The notes under the pieces: generated by a model
What the model saw: only the letters and a program-made list of their open reading frames with translations
Database searches by the model: none
What the model was told of the DNA's origin: nothing
Translations under genes and position numbers: made by a program
Origin: JBNKHG01 sp050290225
Lineage (GTDB): Bacteria; Pseudomonadota; Gammaproteobacteria; Pseudomonadales; Cellvibrionaceae
Length of the DNA stretch: 64,000 bases
Direction: 5' to 3'
Assembly: GCA_050290225.1 (NCBI GenBank)
Contig: JBNKHG010000016.1
Span: 1-64,000, forward strand
In this document: positions 1 through 8,505 of the stretch, piece by piece
Position numbering within the stretch: the stretch's first letter is position 1
How the letters are laid out: each line of letters opens with the position of its first letter

Positions 1-9
1 GTAAGCGCC
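1..9. repeat. IS66 left inverted end
   Basis: GTAAGCGCC is the exact reverse complement of 2436-2444. It falls on the first base of the window, so the flanking target duplication cannot be seen. Confidence 0.85.
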
Positions 10-88
10 TCTAAATCAGCATGTTTTCTGCCATCCACTTCCTAGGCAATCTGTCTCCCTGTACGCTCATCAACTCAAGGAGACAACC

Positions 89-409
89 ATGAATTACGAT
101 CAACACCCAGAATCAAGAGCCCAATACTGGCAGCAGCAGGTTAATGCTTGGTCACAAACCGAGCTGTCCGGCGCCAAATTCTGTCAGTCCCAGGGCCTGG
201 TGTATCACCAATTCGTCTATTGGCGTCAGAAGCTGCTGAAGCCCTCTCAGCCGAAAACCGATGCCCCACTGGCCAGTGGTTTTTCGCAAGTCAGCTACCA
301 GCCAACAGAGCCCTCAGGGCTTACCTTGTCACTTCCCAATGGCATCGAGATGCGAGGCGTTGATGCCAGCAACGTATCTGTTGTCCAGACACTGCTAGCG
401 GCAATGTGA
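89..409 (+). CDS. tnpA: IS66 family accessory protein TnpA
   Basis: This 106-residue protein is the first gene of the IS66 element. The N-terminal half has the tryptophan-rich pattern of IS66 TnpA proteins (AQYWQQQVNAWSQTELSGAKFC followed by YWRQKLL), a predicted helix-turn-helix-like DNA-binding region. TnpA is required with TnpB and TnpC for transposition in studied IS66 elements, although its biochemical role is not settled. The start follows a good AAGGAG ribosome site at 77-82. Its TGA stop (407-409) overlaps the start of tnpB, so the two are translationally coupled. Family assignment is firm; the mechanism is not visible from the sequence. Confidence 0.88.
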   Translation: MNYDQHPESRAQYWQQQVNAWSQTELSGAKFCQSQGLVYHQFVYWRQKLLKPSQPKTDAPLASGFSQVSYQPTEPSGLTLSLPNGIEMRGVDASNVSVVQTLLAAM

Positions 410-774
410 TGACTCGCCACTTTCGTCCGTCTCTGGAGTTGACCAATATCTTTCTGTATCGCGATCCAGTCGACTTCCGAAAGCAAGTCGCCGGCCTTGC
501 GGCTATTGTCGAGCAAGAGTTGGGGCACAACCCCTTTGATGGGGGGCTTTATGCCTTCACCAATCGCAAACGGAACAAGATAAAATGTCTGTGCTGGGAG
601 GATACGGGCTTTGTACTCTACTACAAGTCTCTTTCCGAAGAAAAGTTCCGATGGCCTTCTCGTGGTGAAGAGTTGGTGTCACTCACGGGGCAGCAGATCA
701 ATTGGCTCTTGGACGGCTACGACATTGCACTGATGAAAGGCCACAGAAAATTACAATACGAGTCGGTTTTTTAG
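406..774 (+). CDS. tnpB: IS66 family accessory protein TnpB
   Basis: This 122-residue protein is of the IS66 Orf2/TnpB family. Recognisable segments are the DPVDFRKQVAGL stretch near residue 20, NRKRNKIKCLCWEDTGFVLYYK in the middle, and the W-containing C-terminal half ending in an ILL/LLDGYD-like segment. TnpB is needed with the DDE transposase for IS66 transposition; its activity is unknown. A GTG at 406 and an ATG at 409 are both possible starts, and either overlaps the tnpA stop. Length and position in the element are normal. tnpC starts 35 bases downstream. Confidence 0.9.
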   Translation: MMTRHFRPSLELTNIFLYRDPVDFRKQVAGLAAIVEQELGHNPFDGGLYAFTNRKRNKIKCLCWEDTGFVLYYKSLSEEKFRWPSRGEELVSLTGQQINWLLDGYDIALMKGHRKLQYESVF

Positions 775-808
775 GGAGAATCGACTCCAATTTTGTTATC
801 ATAGCGGC

Positions 809-2434
809 ATGAAAAAGGCCGCCAACAAATCTACCTCAATCGACGATTACCGTGGACTCGACACGGAAGCGTTGGTGGCCCTGCTCGCGGAAAAAGACGC
901 ACAGCTGGCGGCATCAAAAAGCCAGGTTAAAGAGCAGAAAACCTACATCAATATCCTCGAAGAGTACTTGCGGTTAGCGAAGGCTAAGCAGTTCGGCGCT
1001 AGCAGCGAGAAGCTGGACTTCCAGGTGGATCTGTTCGATGAAGCGGAACTGGAGGTCGCGCTCGCCGAGTTCGAGACCCAGCTTCCTGAAGAAGATCTGA
1101 TCGCTCCACCGGCAAAACAAACGCGGCGTCGCGGCTTCTCCGAAAACCTGAATCGAGTACGCATTGAGCTTCCCCTCAGTGACGAGGAGAAAGCCGGTGC
1201 TCAAAGCACTTTCTTCACCAAAGTGAAGGAAGAGCTGGAATTTATCCCCGCCCAACTAAATGTGCTGGAATACTGGCAAGAAAAAGCGGTGTTCCCGCAA
1301 GCCGACGGTGCCGATAAAGTAGTGGCCGCAACACGTCCGACCCACCCGCTCGGCAAATGCTTCGCCAGCACCTCCTTGCTCGCTCACATTATTACCGCCA
1401 AATACGCCGATGGCCTGCCGCTGTATCGCCAGGAAGGGATCTTGAAACGCTACGGTGGCGATGTGAGCCGCAGCTGTATGGCAAACTGGATCGTTCGACT
1501 CGAAGATGTCTTTAAACCGCTGCTCAACCTAGTTCGGGAGGTGCAAAACGACAGTGATTACCTGCAAGCTGATGAAACTCGGATGCAGGTTCTCAAAGAA
1601 CCGGGAAAAACAGCGCAATCTGATAAATGGATGTGGGTGATACGTGGCGGGCCACCCGACAAACCTTCGGTGCTGTTCGATTATGACCCCAGTCGTGCCG
1701 GGAGTGTACCCGTGCGCCTGCTCGACGGGTTTAGTGGTGTATTGCAAGCCGATGGTTATAGCGGCTACGGCCAGGTGTGCGCGCAAAACGGCATTACACG
1801 AATTGGGTGCCTTGATCACGCACGCCGCAAGTTTGTCGAAGCAGTCAAAGCCTCTGAGCCAGTCAAACAGAAAAGGCGCAAAGGTCAACCGACAAAGGCA
1901 GATGTCGCACTCGGAAAGATCCGCAAGCTATACCGCATAGAATCAGAGCTGAAAGACAGTAGCGATGAACAGCGTTACGCTGCCCGTCAGAAACTGGCGC
2001 TACCGATACTGACTGACTTAAAAGGCTGGCTTGAAAAAAACATCACCAAAGTACAAAAGGGTGGACACACCCACAAGGCTATCCAGTACATGCTCAATCA
2101 GTGGGAGTACTTGGTTGGCTACTGCAATGATGGAAAATTGCAGATCAGTAACGCCTTGGCCGAAAATGCTATCCGCCCATTTGCAACAGGACGCCGTGCG
2201 TGGCTGTTTGCCGATACGCCACAAGGAGCAAGAGCCAGTGCCGCCTGCTACTCATTGATCGAGACAGCAAAGGCTAACGGGCTGGAGCCGTACGCCTATA
2301 TCAAATACCTACTGGATCACATTGGTGGTGCAGACACGCTAGACAAGCTGGAAGCGCTGCTTCCCTGGAATGCACCCTCGGAGAAATTTGAAAAAAATGC
2401 AAAGGTCTTCGACGGGGTCAATACGTCGATATAA
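809..2434 (+). CDS. tnpC: IS66 family DDE transposase TnpC
   Basis: This 541-residue protein is the catalytic transposase. Residues about 30-60 form a leucine-rich helical region (EQKTYINILEEYLRLAKAKQF), as in the IS66 zinc-finger/leucine-zipper N-terminus. The catalytic core shows the expected acidic residues in YLQADETRMQ (about residue 253), LQADGYSGY (about 315) and SNALAENAIRP (about 450). The C-terminus carries the IS66 C-terminal motif FADTPQGARASA. The frame is full length and uninterrupted, and ends two bases before the right inverted end. It is the best evidence that the element is intact. Confidence 0.95.
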   Translation: MKKAANKSTSIDDYRGLDTEALVALLAEKDAQLAASKSQVKEQKTYINILEEYLRLAKAKQFGASSEKLDFQVDLFDEAELEVALAEFETQLPEEDLIAPPAKQTRRRGFSENLNRVRIELPLSDEEKAGAQSTFFTKVKEELEFIPAQLNVLEYWQEKAVFPQADGADKVVAATRPTHPLGKCFASTSLLAHIITAKYADGLPLYRQEGILKRYGGDVSRSCMANWIVRLEDVFKPLLNLVREVQNDSDYLQADETRMQVLKEPGKTAQSDKWMWVIRGGPPDKPSVLFDYDPSRAGSVPVRLLDGFSGVLQADGYSGYGQVCAQNGITRIGCLDHARRKFVEAVKASEPVKQKRRKGQPTKADVALGKIRKLYRIESELKDSSDEQRYAARQKLALPILTDLKGWLEKNITKVQKGGHTHKAIQYMLNQWEYLVGYCNDGKLQISNALAENAIRPFATGRRAWLFADTPQGARASAACYSLIETAKANGLEPYAYIKYLLDHIGGADTLDKLEALLPWNAPSEKFEKNAKVFDGVNTSI

Positions 2435-2435
2435 C

Positions 2436-2444
2436 GGCGCTTAC
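2436..2444. repeat. IS66 right inverted end
   Basis: GGCGCTTAC mirrors the left end. Read on the minus strand it supplies the TAA that terminates the truncated integrase frame at 2441-2443. Confidence 0.85.
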
Positions 2445-3200
2445 ATTGTTTTAGCCAGTGCCGATCCTGCTTTAATTTTAATCGCTACTGGATCCGGCAG
2501 GTCTTTGGTTTTGGCAGGGATGACGTGCAGACAGCCTTCATGGTAATCCTCGAACTTTAGACGGCAGATATCACCACGGCGCAAACCGGTTTGTAGGCTA
2601 ATATCCATAGCCACCTGCAGCCACTCTGGCGCCTGCTCGTATATTGCTCGATATTGATCCAAGGAAAGGCGCTTACGCTGTTTGGGCTTCTTCTCCCTGG
2701 CCAGCTTCGGAGGCAATAATGCGGCTCCCGGATTCCCATCAAACTCTCGACGCCAACCTTTACCCAGGGCATAGGCAAATAGCTCCTTCAGCAGCAACCG
2801 ATGAAGGCGGTACGGATCAGCCGTTGGTGCCTTCTCCTCCAGCAGTTCATCCAATTGTTCCACCCTTACCGTAGCAACAGGCCACTCCCCCATCCACTCT
2901 CGATAGCGCTGCAATTTGCGGGAAACCTCCGCCGCCGTTTTAGCGCTCTTCGTCGCTCGCAGCTTCACTGCCTCAAAAGCATCAATCAGCCCAAGCCATA
3001 CTTTTACCGGTGGCATTGGAGCTAATGCCACCTACCTGCGCCTGAGCAGCTCGCCGCTCATTGAACGCCTTGGCAGCCACCTCAGCAGCAACGCGGTTTT
3101 TACCCAGGTTGTGATAGTTGCCATTGGGCAAGCGATAGCGGAAATAGATGGTGCCAGCGGAGTTTTGGCGGGAATGAAGGTTGGGAATTTTGTCTGCCAC
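2441..3200 (-). pseudogene. Tyrosine-type integrase, frameshifted and cut by IS66
   Basis: The N-terminal part, starting at 3200, resembles the arm-binding domain of phage and island integrases (GTIYFRYRLPNGNYHNLGKN). The reading frame then changes near 3030, consistent with a 1-base indel. The second frame continues through a core-binding domain and into the catalytic domain (SLQTGLRRGDICRLKFEDY, with the first catalytic arginine). The frame ends at a stop supplied by the IS66 inverted end, so the later catalytic residues, including the nucleophilic tyrosine, are missing here and would lie left of the window. The 3' end of tRNA-Pro faces the gene 128 bases away, the usual arrangement of a tRNA-integrated genomic island. 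The gene is certainly inactive as it stands. Confidence 0.88.
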
Positions 3201-3328
3201 TGTTGCCTAATCCTTGTGTCAACGAGCTGTGTCAAAGTCATTTTGACACATTTGACACAAAGTTGACACAACGCTCAAGGCATTGAGCTTGCCTTCGGCT
3301 TTAAGTGTTTGATATATAAGGAATTAAA

Positions 3329-3405
3329 TGGTCGGAGCGGCCGGATTTGAACCGACGACCACCACACCCCCAGTGTGGTGCGCTACCAGGCTGCGCTACG
3401 CTCCG
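3329..3405 (-). tRNA. tRNA-Pro (anticodon GGG)
   Basis: Read on the minus strand, the 77 bases fold as a cloverleaf. The acceptor stem is CGGAGCG/CGCTCCG, the D-loop has the AGCCTGGTAGCGC pattern, the anticodon loop CTGGGGG gives anticodon GGG, the T-arm carries GGTTCAAATCC, and CCA is encoded. The sequence closely resembles enterobacterial proL. Its 3' end points at the integrase remnant, so it is the likely attachment site of the island to the left. Confidence 0.95.
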
Positions 3406-3583
3406 ATGCAGAGGTGGAAAACGACGCTAACGCATTGAATTCCAAGAGATAACTTGTTGATTTAACTCGGGAAACCCCTCAACAAGAGGCGGCCATAATA
3501 CCTGAACGGAAAGGGATTGCAAGCAGTTTTAACGATCTTGTTCAGGCCGGGCCGCCAAGTGATTCGGGATCTCAAGACACGCG

Positions 3584-3943
3584 TTAATGGGCCTTGAGCA
3601 CCACCAGCACGTCCTCAAGTTCCTTGATCATCTGGCTCACCAATTGGGAGAACTGGGAGGCATCCTGCTGGGCACCCTCACCTGTCATCTGCTGGCGGGC
3701 GCCGCCGATGGTGAAGCCCTGATCGTACAACAGGCCGCGAATCTGACGTATGGTGAGAACGTCCTGGCGCTGGTAATAGCGACGGTTGCCGCGGCGCTTG
3801 ACCGGCTTTAACTGGGGAAATTCCTGCTCCCAGTAGCGCAACACATGGGGTTTGACCGCACAGAGTTCGCTCACCTCGCCAATGGTGAAGTAGCGCTTAC
3901 CGGGAATGACCGGCAATTCGTCGTTATTGGTTGGTTCCAGCAT
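3584..3943 (-). CDS. MerR-family transcriptional regulator beside ihfA
   Basis: This 119-residue protein has an N-terminal winged helix-turn-helix of the MerR family at about residues 18-85 (YFTIGEVSELCAVKPHVLRYWEQEF, then RRYYQRQDVL). A C-terminal helix would dimerise. No metal-binding cysteines of the CueR or MerR type are visible, so the effector is unknown. Its start overlaps the 3' end of ihfA by 20 bases, making it the last gene of a pheS-pheT-ihfA-merR run. This small MerR protein beside ihfA is conserved in many gammaproteobacteria, and its target is not established. The family call is secure; the role is not. Confidence 0.88.
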   Translation of the reverse strand: MLEPTNNDELPVIPGKRYFTIGEVSELCAVKPHVLRYWEQEFPQLKPVKRRGNRRYYQRQDVLTIRQIRGLLYDQGFTIGGARQQMTGEGAQQDASQFSQLVSQMIKELEDVLVVLKAH

Positions 3944-4235
3944 ACGCTTCCACTCGAGCCTTGAGTTTCTGTCCTGGCCTAAAGGTCACCACGCGACGGG
4001 CGGTAATGGGGATTTCCTCGCCAGTTTTGGGATTACGACCCGGCCGCTGGCTTTTATCGCGCAGGTCGAAGTTGCCAAAGCCAGACAGCTTGACCTGCTC
4101 ATTGGCCTCCAGCGCACTGCGAATCTGTTCAAAAAAAAGCTCCACCAGCTCCTTGGCCTCACGCTTGTTGAGGCCAAGCTCCTCGTAGAGCTTTTCTGCC
4201 AAATCGGCTTTGGTTAAGGCGCCTTCTTCCGGCAT
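3924..4235 (-). CDS. ihfA: Integration host factor subunit alpha
   Basis: IhfA forms a heterodimer with IhfB (encoded at 43683-43976). The pair binds and sharply bends DNA in recombination, replication and transcription control. The sequence is a typical HU/IHF fold: ALTKADLAEKLYEELGLNKREAKE at the N-terminus, the central GFGNFDLRDKSQRPGRNPKTGE region with the DNA-intercalating proline arm, and a C-terminal helix. The chosen start at 4235 gives 103 residues and has an AGGGA ribosome site 8 bases upstream; a start at 4265 is possible but has no comparable site. It lies 111 bases downstream of pheT, as in many gammaproteobacteria. Confidence 0.95.
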   Translation of the reverse strand: MPEEGALTKADLAEKLYEELGLNKREAKELVELFFEQIRSALEANEQVKLSGFGNFDLRDKSQRPGRNPKTGEEIPITARRVVTFRPGQKLKARVEAYAGTNQ

Positions 4236-4324
4236 AGGTCGAATCCCTATTCTCATTCCGACCACTCAAGCAGGCCGGTGCAATACAGTAATCGGCACAC
4301 TTACTACACCCGCCCCTTCCTCAC

Positions 4325-4342
4325 CCCGGGCCAAAGCCCGGG
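4325..4342 (-). other. GC-rich hairpin between pheT and ihfA
   Basis: CCCGGGC and GCCCGGG are separated by four bases. The stem is strong but lacks a T-run on the minus strand, so it is not a simple intrinsic terminator. It may be a processing or attenuation structure separating pheT from ihfA. Confidence 0.4.
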
Positions 4343-4346
4343 AGGG

Positions 4347-6737
4347 TCAACGCAGGACAGCGCCGAATTCTGCCTCCAGATCCTTTACTACTGCTTCGAC
4401 CGAGGCATTAATTTCTTCCTCATTAAGAGTGCGCGATGGATGTTGATACGTCAAGCCCAGAGCGACACTTTTTCTATGTGGATCAATACCTTTGCCCACA
4501 TACACGTCAAACACCTTTAAGTCTGACAGGTATTCTCCGGCGACACTTCGGGCGCGCTTCAGCAGGTTTTCCGCGGGCACGGACTGGTCAACGATCAAGG
4601 CCAGGTCGCGTCGCACCTCGGGAAACCGGGATAACGCCTCAAAGGCTGGCAGCCGCGCCTCGGCAATTGCCGACAGGGTAATTTCGAACAGATAAACGGA
4701 CTGGGGAATATCCAGTTGCTGCTGAATCCGGGGATGCAGCGCCCCGACATGCCCCACCAGCTGGCCATTTCGGCTGACTGAGGCACATTGTCCCGGGTGC
4801 ATCGCGGGGTGCTCGGCGGCAGCAAATGCAAAGCCATTCGGGTCACAAAGTGCAAAGATCGACTCCAGATCGCCCTTTATATCGTAAAAATCCACCTTTT
4901 CCGCCTTGGCAGACCAGGCCTCCGGCAAGCGATCGCCGTAGACCAGCGCCGCGAGCACCGGCTCCTGGGCCAGACCTTCGGCCCCGGGCACAAAGCGCTG
5001 GCCCGTCTCGAACAGGCGTACCCGATGTTGCTGGCGATTGAGGTTATACTGCAGGGCACTGACAAGGCCGGGCAACAGCGAAGTTCGCATCACCGCCATA
5101 TCGGCGCTGATAGGATTTCGCAGCTCAACCGGCGATGTATCCGGGTCGAACAGGGCCAGGTGCCCGGGCTCGACAAAACTGTAGGCAATAGCCTCCTGGA
5201 AACCGCGCGCCACCAGCTGGCGATGCACAGCGGGAAGACCTACCAACGCTTCGTTGCGCGGCAGAATACTCAAATCGGCGATCAGACTGGTGGTCGGCAG
5301 CCGGTTATAGCCGTAAATACGGGCCAGCTCTTCCAGTAGATCCTCCTCAATCGCGATATCAAAGCGGTAGCTGGGCACTTTGAAGGTCCAGCCTTCCGTC
5401 GTCGTAACGGTCAACTCCAGCCCCAGACGCGTGAGGATATCCACCACGTCGGCATCCTCCATGGCGAATCCCAACCCCTTTTCAATCCGGGCGCGGCGCA
5501 AGGTAACCTGACGATCGGCCGGCACCTGTGTGGCGTCCTCGACCACGATCACAGGCCCCGCTTCGCCGCCGACGGCATCCAGCAACAGGCGCGTGGCGCG
5601 CTCCATCGCCTGCTCCTGCAGGCGATAATCAACCCCGCGTTCAAAACGGTGGGAGGAGTCGGTGTGCAGGCCGTAGCTGCGAGCGCGACCGGCAATGGCA
5701 ATGGGGCTGAAGAACGCCGATTCCAGGAAAATGTCCCTGGTGTCGGCGGTCACCGCGGTGGCTTCGCCACCCATAATACCGGCCATGGCCACCGCTTCTT
5801 TCTGGTCGGCAATGACCAGGGTATCGTCGTTGAGTTCAACCGACTGGCCGTCCAGCAGTGTCAATGACTCGCCCTGTTCGCCCATACGCACCACAATCCC
5901 ACCCTCCAGGGTATTCAGATCGAAGGCGTGCATCGGCTGGCCCAGCTCCATCAACACGTAGTTGGTCACATCCACGATCGCATCGATACTGCGAAGACCG
6001 GCGCGGCGGAGCTTTTCCTGCATCCACTGCGGACTGGGTTTGCTGACGTCGACCCCGCGAATTACGCGCCCCACATAGCGAGGCCCCTGCTCACCGGCCC
6101 GGATTTCCACCGGCAGGGTATCGTCAATGGCGGGTTCCACGGGCTCAATGGCCACCTCGGTGACATCGGTGCGGTTCAATACCCCAACGTCCCGCGCCAC
6201 CCCTTTGATACAGAGGCAATCGCTGCGATTGGGGGTCAGGTCCACCTCGATGACCATATCATTGAGGCTCAAGTAGTCACGCAGATCCTGGCCCACAGGG
6301 GCATCGCTCGCCAATTCCCACAAACCGGCATCGTCATCACCCACCTGAAGTTCGGTTTGGGCACAGAGCATACCGAAAGACTCGACCCCACGCAGTTTGG
6401 CCTTTTTGATTTTAAAGGGTTTACCATCTTCACCGGGCGGCAGAAGCGCACCGACCGTGGCAAAAGGTACCTTGATACCGGCCCGGGCATTGGGTGCCCC
6501 ACAGACCACCTGCGCGTCGCCATCAGCGCCACCGGTCACCTGGCACACCCGCAGTTTGTCGGCATCGGGGTGCTGCTCGACAGAAACAATTTCGCCGACC
6601 ACGACGCCGCTAAATTCGCCGGCCACGCCTTCAATGGCATCCACTTCCAGCCCTGCCATGGTGAGCTGTTCAGCCAATTCTTCAGTAGAGACTTCCGGGT
6701 TAACCCACTCTCGTAACCAGGATTCAGAGATTTTCAT
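4347..6737 (-). CDS. pheT: Phenylalanyl-tRNA synthetase beta subunit
   Basis: This 796-residue protein is the beta subunit of the alpha2-beta2 enzyme that charges tRNA-Phe. From the N-terminus: the MKISESWLREWVNP start; an EMAP/tRNA-binding-like domain (about 40-150); B3/B4 editing domain (about 215-380, with GQPMHAFD); B5 domain (about 400-475); catalytic-like core (about 490-680, with IYGYNRLP); and a C-terminal ferredoxin-fold anticodon-binding domain (about 700-796, with FPEVRRDLALIVD). Length matches the E. coli enzyme (795). It lies downstream of pheS, but a heptamer-array repeat fills the 177-base gap. Confidence 0.98.
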   Translation of the reverse strand: MKISESWLREWVNPEVSTEELAEQLTMAGLEVDAIEGVAGEFSGVVVGEIVSVEQHPDADKLRVCQVTGGADGDAQVVCGAPNARAGIKVPFATVGALLPPGEDGKPFKIKKAKLRGVESFGMLCAQTELQVGDDDAGLWELASDAPVGQDLRDYLSLNDMVIEVDLTPNRSDCLCIKGVARDVGVLNRTDVTEVAIEPVEPAIDDTLPVEIRAGEQGPRYVGRVIRGVDVSKPSPQWMQEKLRRAGLRSIDAIVDVTNYVLMELGQPMHAFDLNTLEGGIVVRMGEQGESLTLLDGQSVELNDDTLVIADQKEAVAMAGIMGGEATAVTADTRDIFLESAFFSPIAIAGRARSYGLHTDSSHRFERGVDYRLQEQAMERATRLLLDAVGGEAGPVIVVEDATQVPADRQVTLRRARIEKGLGFAMEDADVVDILTRLGLELTVTTTEGWTFKVPSYRFDIAIEEDLLEELARIYGYNRLPTTSLIADLSILPRNEALVGLPAVHRQLVARGFQEAIAYSFVEPGHLALFDPDTSPVELRNPISADMAVMRTSLLPGLVSALQYNLNRQQHRVRLFETGQRFVPGAEGLAQEPVLAALVYGDRLPEAWSAKAEKVDFYDIKGDLESIFALCDPNGFAFAAAEHPAMHPGQCASVSRNGQLVGHVGALHPRIQQQLDIPQSVYLFEITLSAIAEARLPAFEALSRFPEVRRDLALIVDQSVPAENLLKRARSVAGEYLSDLKVFDVYVGKGIDPHRKSVALGLTYQHPSRTLNEEEINASVEAVVKDLEAEFGAVLR

Positions 6738-6761
6738 TAGTAAAATGTTCCATTTTTAAAT

Positions 6762-6914
6762 AGCTGCAAGCGGTAAGCGGTAAGCTGCAAGCGGTAAGCG
6801 GTAAGCGGTAAGCTGCAAGCGGTAAGCTGCAAGCTGCAAGAAAAAACAATCACACCACTCGGCATTCAAACTTGCGGCCTATCACTTGCCGCTTGAAGCT
6901 TGAAGCTTGCCGCT
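6762..6914. repeat. Inverted heptamer-array element between pheS and pheT
   Basis: On the plus strand 6762-6840 is eleven tandem heptamers of two kinds, AGCTGCA and AGCGGTA. After a spacer of about 44 bases, 6885-6914 carries four heptamers in the opposite orientation (AGCGGCA and AGCTTCA on the minus strand). The arms can pair imperfectly into a long stem-loop in either RNA or DNA. The right arm abuts the pheS stop codon (6915-6917) with no gap. It is one of five related elements in this window, near 6762, 11515, 35053, 41899 and 56050. Confidence 0.9.
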
Positions 6915-7928
6915 CTAAAACTGCCTCAAAAACTTCAAGTCGTTCTCGAAGAACATCCGCAGATCGTTGACGCCATATCGCAACATGGCCAATCGCTCCA
7001 CGCCCATACCAAAGGCGAAGCCGGTGTATTTTTCAGCATCCACACCACTGGCCTTGAAGACATTGGGGTGCACCATGCCGCAACCCATCACCTCCAGCCA
7101 ACCGGTGCCACTGCACACGCGGCAACCTTCACCGCCGCAGTTGGTGCACTGGATATCCACCTCCGCCGACGGCTCTGTAAAGGGGAAATAGGAGGGGCGG
7201 AAACGCACCGGCACATCCGCCTCAAAGAAGGCTTTCAAAAACTGGTCCACGGTGCCCTTGAGATCGGCGAAGCTGATGTCCGTGTCCACCACCAGGCCTT
7301 CCACCTGGTGGAACATGGGTGTATGCGTCAGGTCGGAATCGCAACGGTAAACGCGACCGGGACAGATCACGCGAATGGGCGGCGCCTGGTTTTCCATGGT
7401 GCGCACCTGCACCGGCGACGTATGCGTGCGCAGTACATGGGTATCGTCCACATAAAAGGTGTCATGCATCGCCCTGGCCGGGTGGTGGGCCGGGATATTG
7501 AGAGCCTCGAAGTTGTGGTAGTCGTCTTCGATTTCCGGCCCCTCCTCCACTGCGTAGCCCACGGCGGCAAAAAGCTCTTCAATACGCTGCAGGGTGCGGG
7601 TCACCGGGTGCAGACCACCGTTTTCCTGACCACGCCCGGCCAGGGTGACATCGATGGTTTCGCCGGCGAGCTTGGCCTCTACCGCCGCCTGCTCCAGCTG
7701 CTGCCGGGACTCGGTAATCCTGTCCTGCACCCGCTGCTTGGCCTTATTGATTTCGGCGCCGGCCGCCGGACGTTCTTCCGGCGACAGCTTGCCCAGGCCC
7801 TTCAGGAGCGCAGTGATCTGCCCCTTCTTACCCAGGTATTCAACCCGCACATGATCCAGCGCCGCCAGATCCTGTGCCTCTTCAACCAGTTTTAGCGCCT
7901 CTTCGGTAAGCGCTGCCAGGTTTTCCAT
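6915..7928 (-). CDS. pheS: Phenylalanyl-tRNA synthetase alpha subunit
   Basis: This 337-residue protein is the catalytic subunit of PheRS. The N-terminal coiled coil (about residues 1-90) binds tRNA. The class II core follows, with motif 2 near FHQVEGLVVD and motif 3 in GFAFGMGVERLAMLRYGV. The phenylalanine-pocket region and the cysteine pairs of bacterial PheS (CTNCGGEGCRVC) are also present. The length is normal. The start at 7928 is the family-typical MENLAALTEEAL. It is separated from rplT by an intrinsic terminator at 8024-8055, so pheST probably has its own promoter in 7929-8020. Confidence 0.98.
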   Translation of the reverse strand: MENLAALTEEALKLVEEAQDLAALDHVRVEYLGKKGQITALLKGLGKLSPEERPAAGAEINKAKQRVQDRITESRQQLEQAAVEAKLAGETIDVTLAGRGQENGGLHPVTRTLQRIEELFAAVGYAVEEGPEIEDDYHNFEALNIPAHHPARAMHDTFYVDDTHVLRTHTSPVQVRTMENQAPPIRVICPGRVYRCDSDLTHTPMFHQVEGLVVDTDISFADLKGTVDQFLKAFFEADVPVRFRPSYFPFTEPSAEVDIQCTNCGGEGCRVCSGTGWLEVMGCGMVHPNVFKASGVDAEKYTGFAFGMGVERLAMLRYGVNDLRMFFENDLKFLRQF

Positions 7929-7954
7929 TCGAAAATGTCTCCGAAAGTTTCAGT

Positions 7955-8020
7955 CTCTAATCGCCATTCTCCAGTCGCCAGCTGTCCACTCCAGGGACCG
8001 GCGACTTGAGATTGGCGACT
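7955..8020. repeat. Second type of inverted short-repeat element
   Basis: This is built from AGTCGCC or AATCGCC blocks spaced by A/T/C-rich hexamers, with two blocks on the plus strand (7956-7990) and two in the reverse orientation (8001-8020). It forms an imperfect hairpin with an organisation like the heptamer elements but a different unit. It occupies the presumed promoter side of pheS. Confidence 0.6.
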
Positions 8021-8023
8021 AAT

Positions 8024-8055
8024 AAAAAAGGGAAGAAGCCATGCAGCCTCTTCCC
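8024..8055 (-). terminator. Intrinsic terminator after rplT
   Basis: On the minus strand a GGGAAGA...TCTTCCC stem is followed directly by six T residues. It closes the thrS-infC-rpmI-rplT operon. Confidence 0.85.
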
Positions 8056-8109
8056 TCTTTCAAAAAAGCGTAGGATACCTAATTGTCGCGCAATTAAGCT
8101 CCAACGGCT

Positions 8110-8466
8110 TTAAGCAAGAGCTGCTTTAGCCTGAGCAACAATTGCAGCAAACGCTGTCTTGTCGTGTACGGCCAGATCGGCCAGAACGCGACGGTCCAGA
8201 TCGATGTTCGCTTTCTTCAAGCCGGCGATCAGGCGGCTGTAGCTCATACCTTCTGCACGGGACTGTGCATTGATACGAGTGATCCACAACGCGCGGAAGT
8301 TACGCTTCTTGACCTTGCGGTCGCGGTAGGCGTACTGACCAGCTTTGATAACCGCCTGCTTGGCTACACGAAATACGCGTGAACGCGCACCGTAATAACC
8401 TTTGGCAGCCTTTAAGACCTTCTTGTGACGACGACGCGCCTCAACACCACGTTTTACACGGGCCAT
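8110..8466 (-). CDS. rplT: 50S ribosomal protein L20
   Basis: This 118-residue protein is a full-length L20, an early-assembly protein of the large subunit that also represses the rpmI-rplT operon in E. coli. The basic N-terminal arm begins MARVKRGVEARRRHKKVLK, and the globular part contains RNFRALWITRINAQSR. It follows rpmI by 39 bases, with an intrinsic terminator 50 bases downstream. Nothing is unusual. Confidence 0.99.
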   Translation of the reverse strand: MARVKRGVEARRRHKKVLKAAKGYYGARSRVFRVAKQAVIKAGQYAYRDRKVKKRNFRALWITRINAQSRAEGMSYSRLIAGLKKANIDLDRRVLADLAVHDKTAFAAIVAQAKAALA

Positions 8467-8505
8467 AGTTCTATCCTCTTAAATGAATGACTAACCGGCT
8501 GCCAA

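Larger units (their letters stand above)
1..2444 (+). mobile_element. Complete IS66-family insertion sequence
   Basis: Three consecutive genes in the order TnpA, TnpB, TnpC are bounded by inverted ends: GTAAGCGCC at positions 1-9 and its reverse complement GGCGCTTAC at 2436-2444. This is the standard organisation of the IS66 family. The right end lies inside an integrase gene read on the opposite strand, so the element interrupted it. IS66 elements usually make an 8-bp target duplication. The right-hand copy would be ATTGTTTT at 2445-2452, but the left copy is outside the window. All three genes are open, so the element may still be active. Confidence 0.93.

Noticed and set aside
6762..6840. 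Possible CRISPR array
   Set aside because: The unit is 7 bases with no unique spacers, and no cas genes are nearby.
6900..7895. A 331-codon open frame opposite pheS
   Set aside because: It starts inside the heptamer element and mirrors pheS. No homology.
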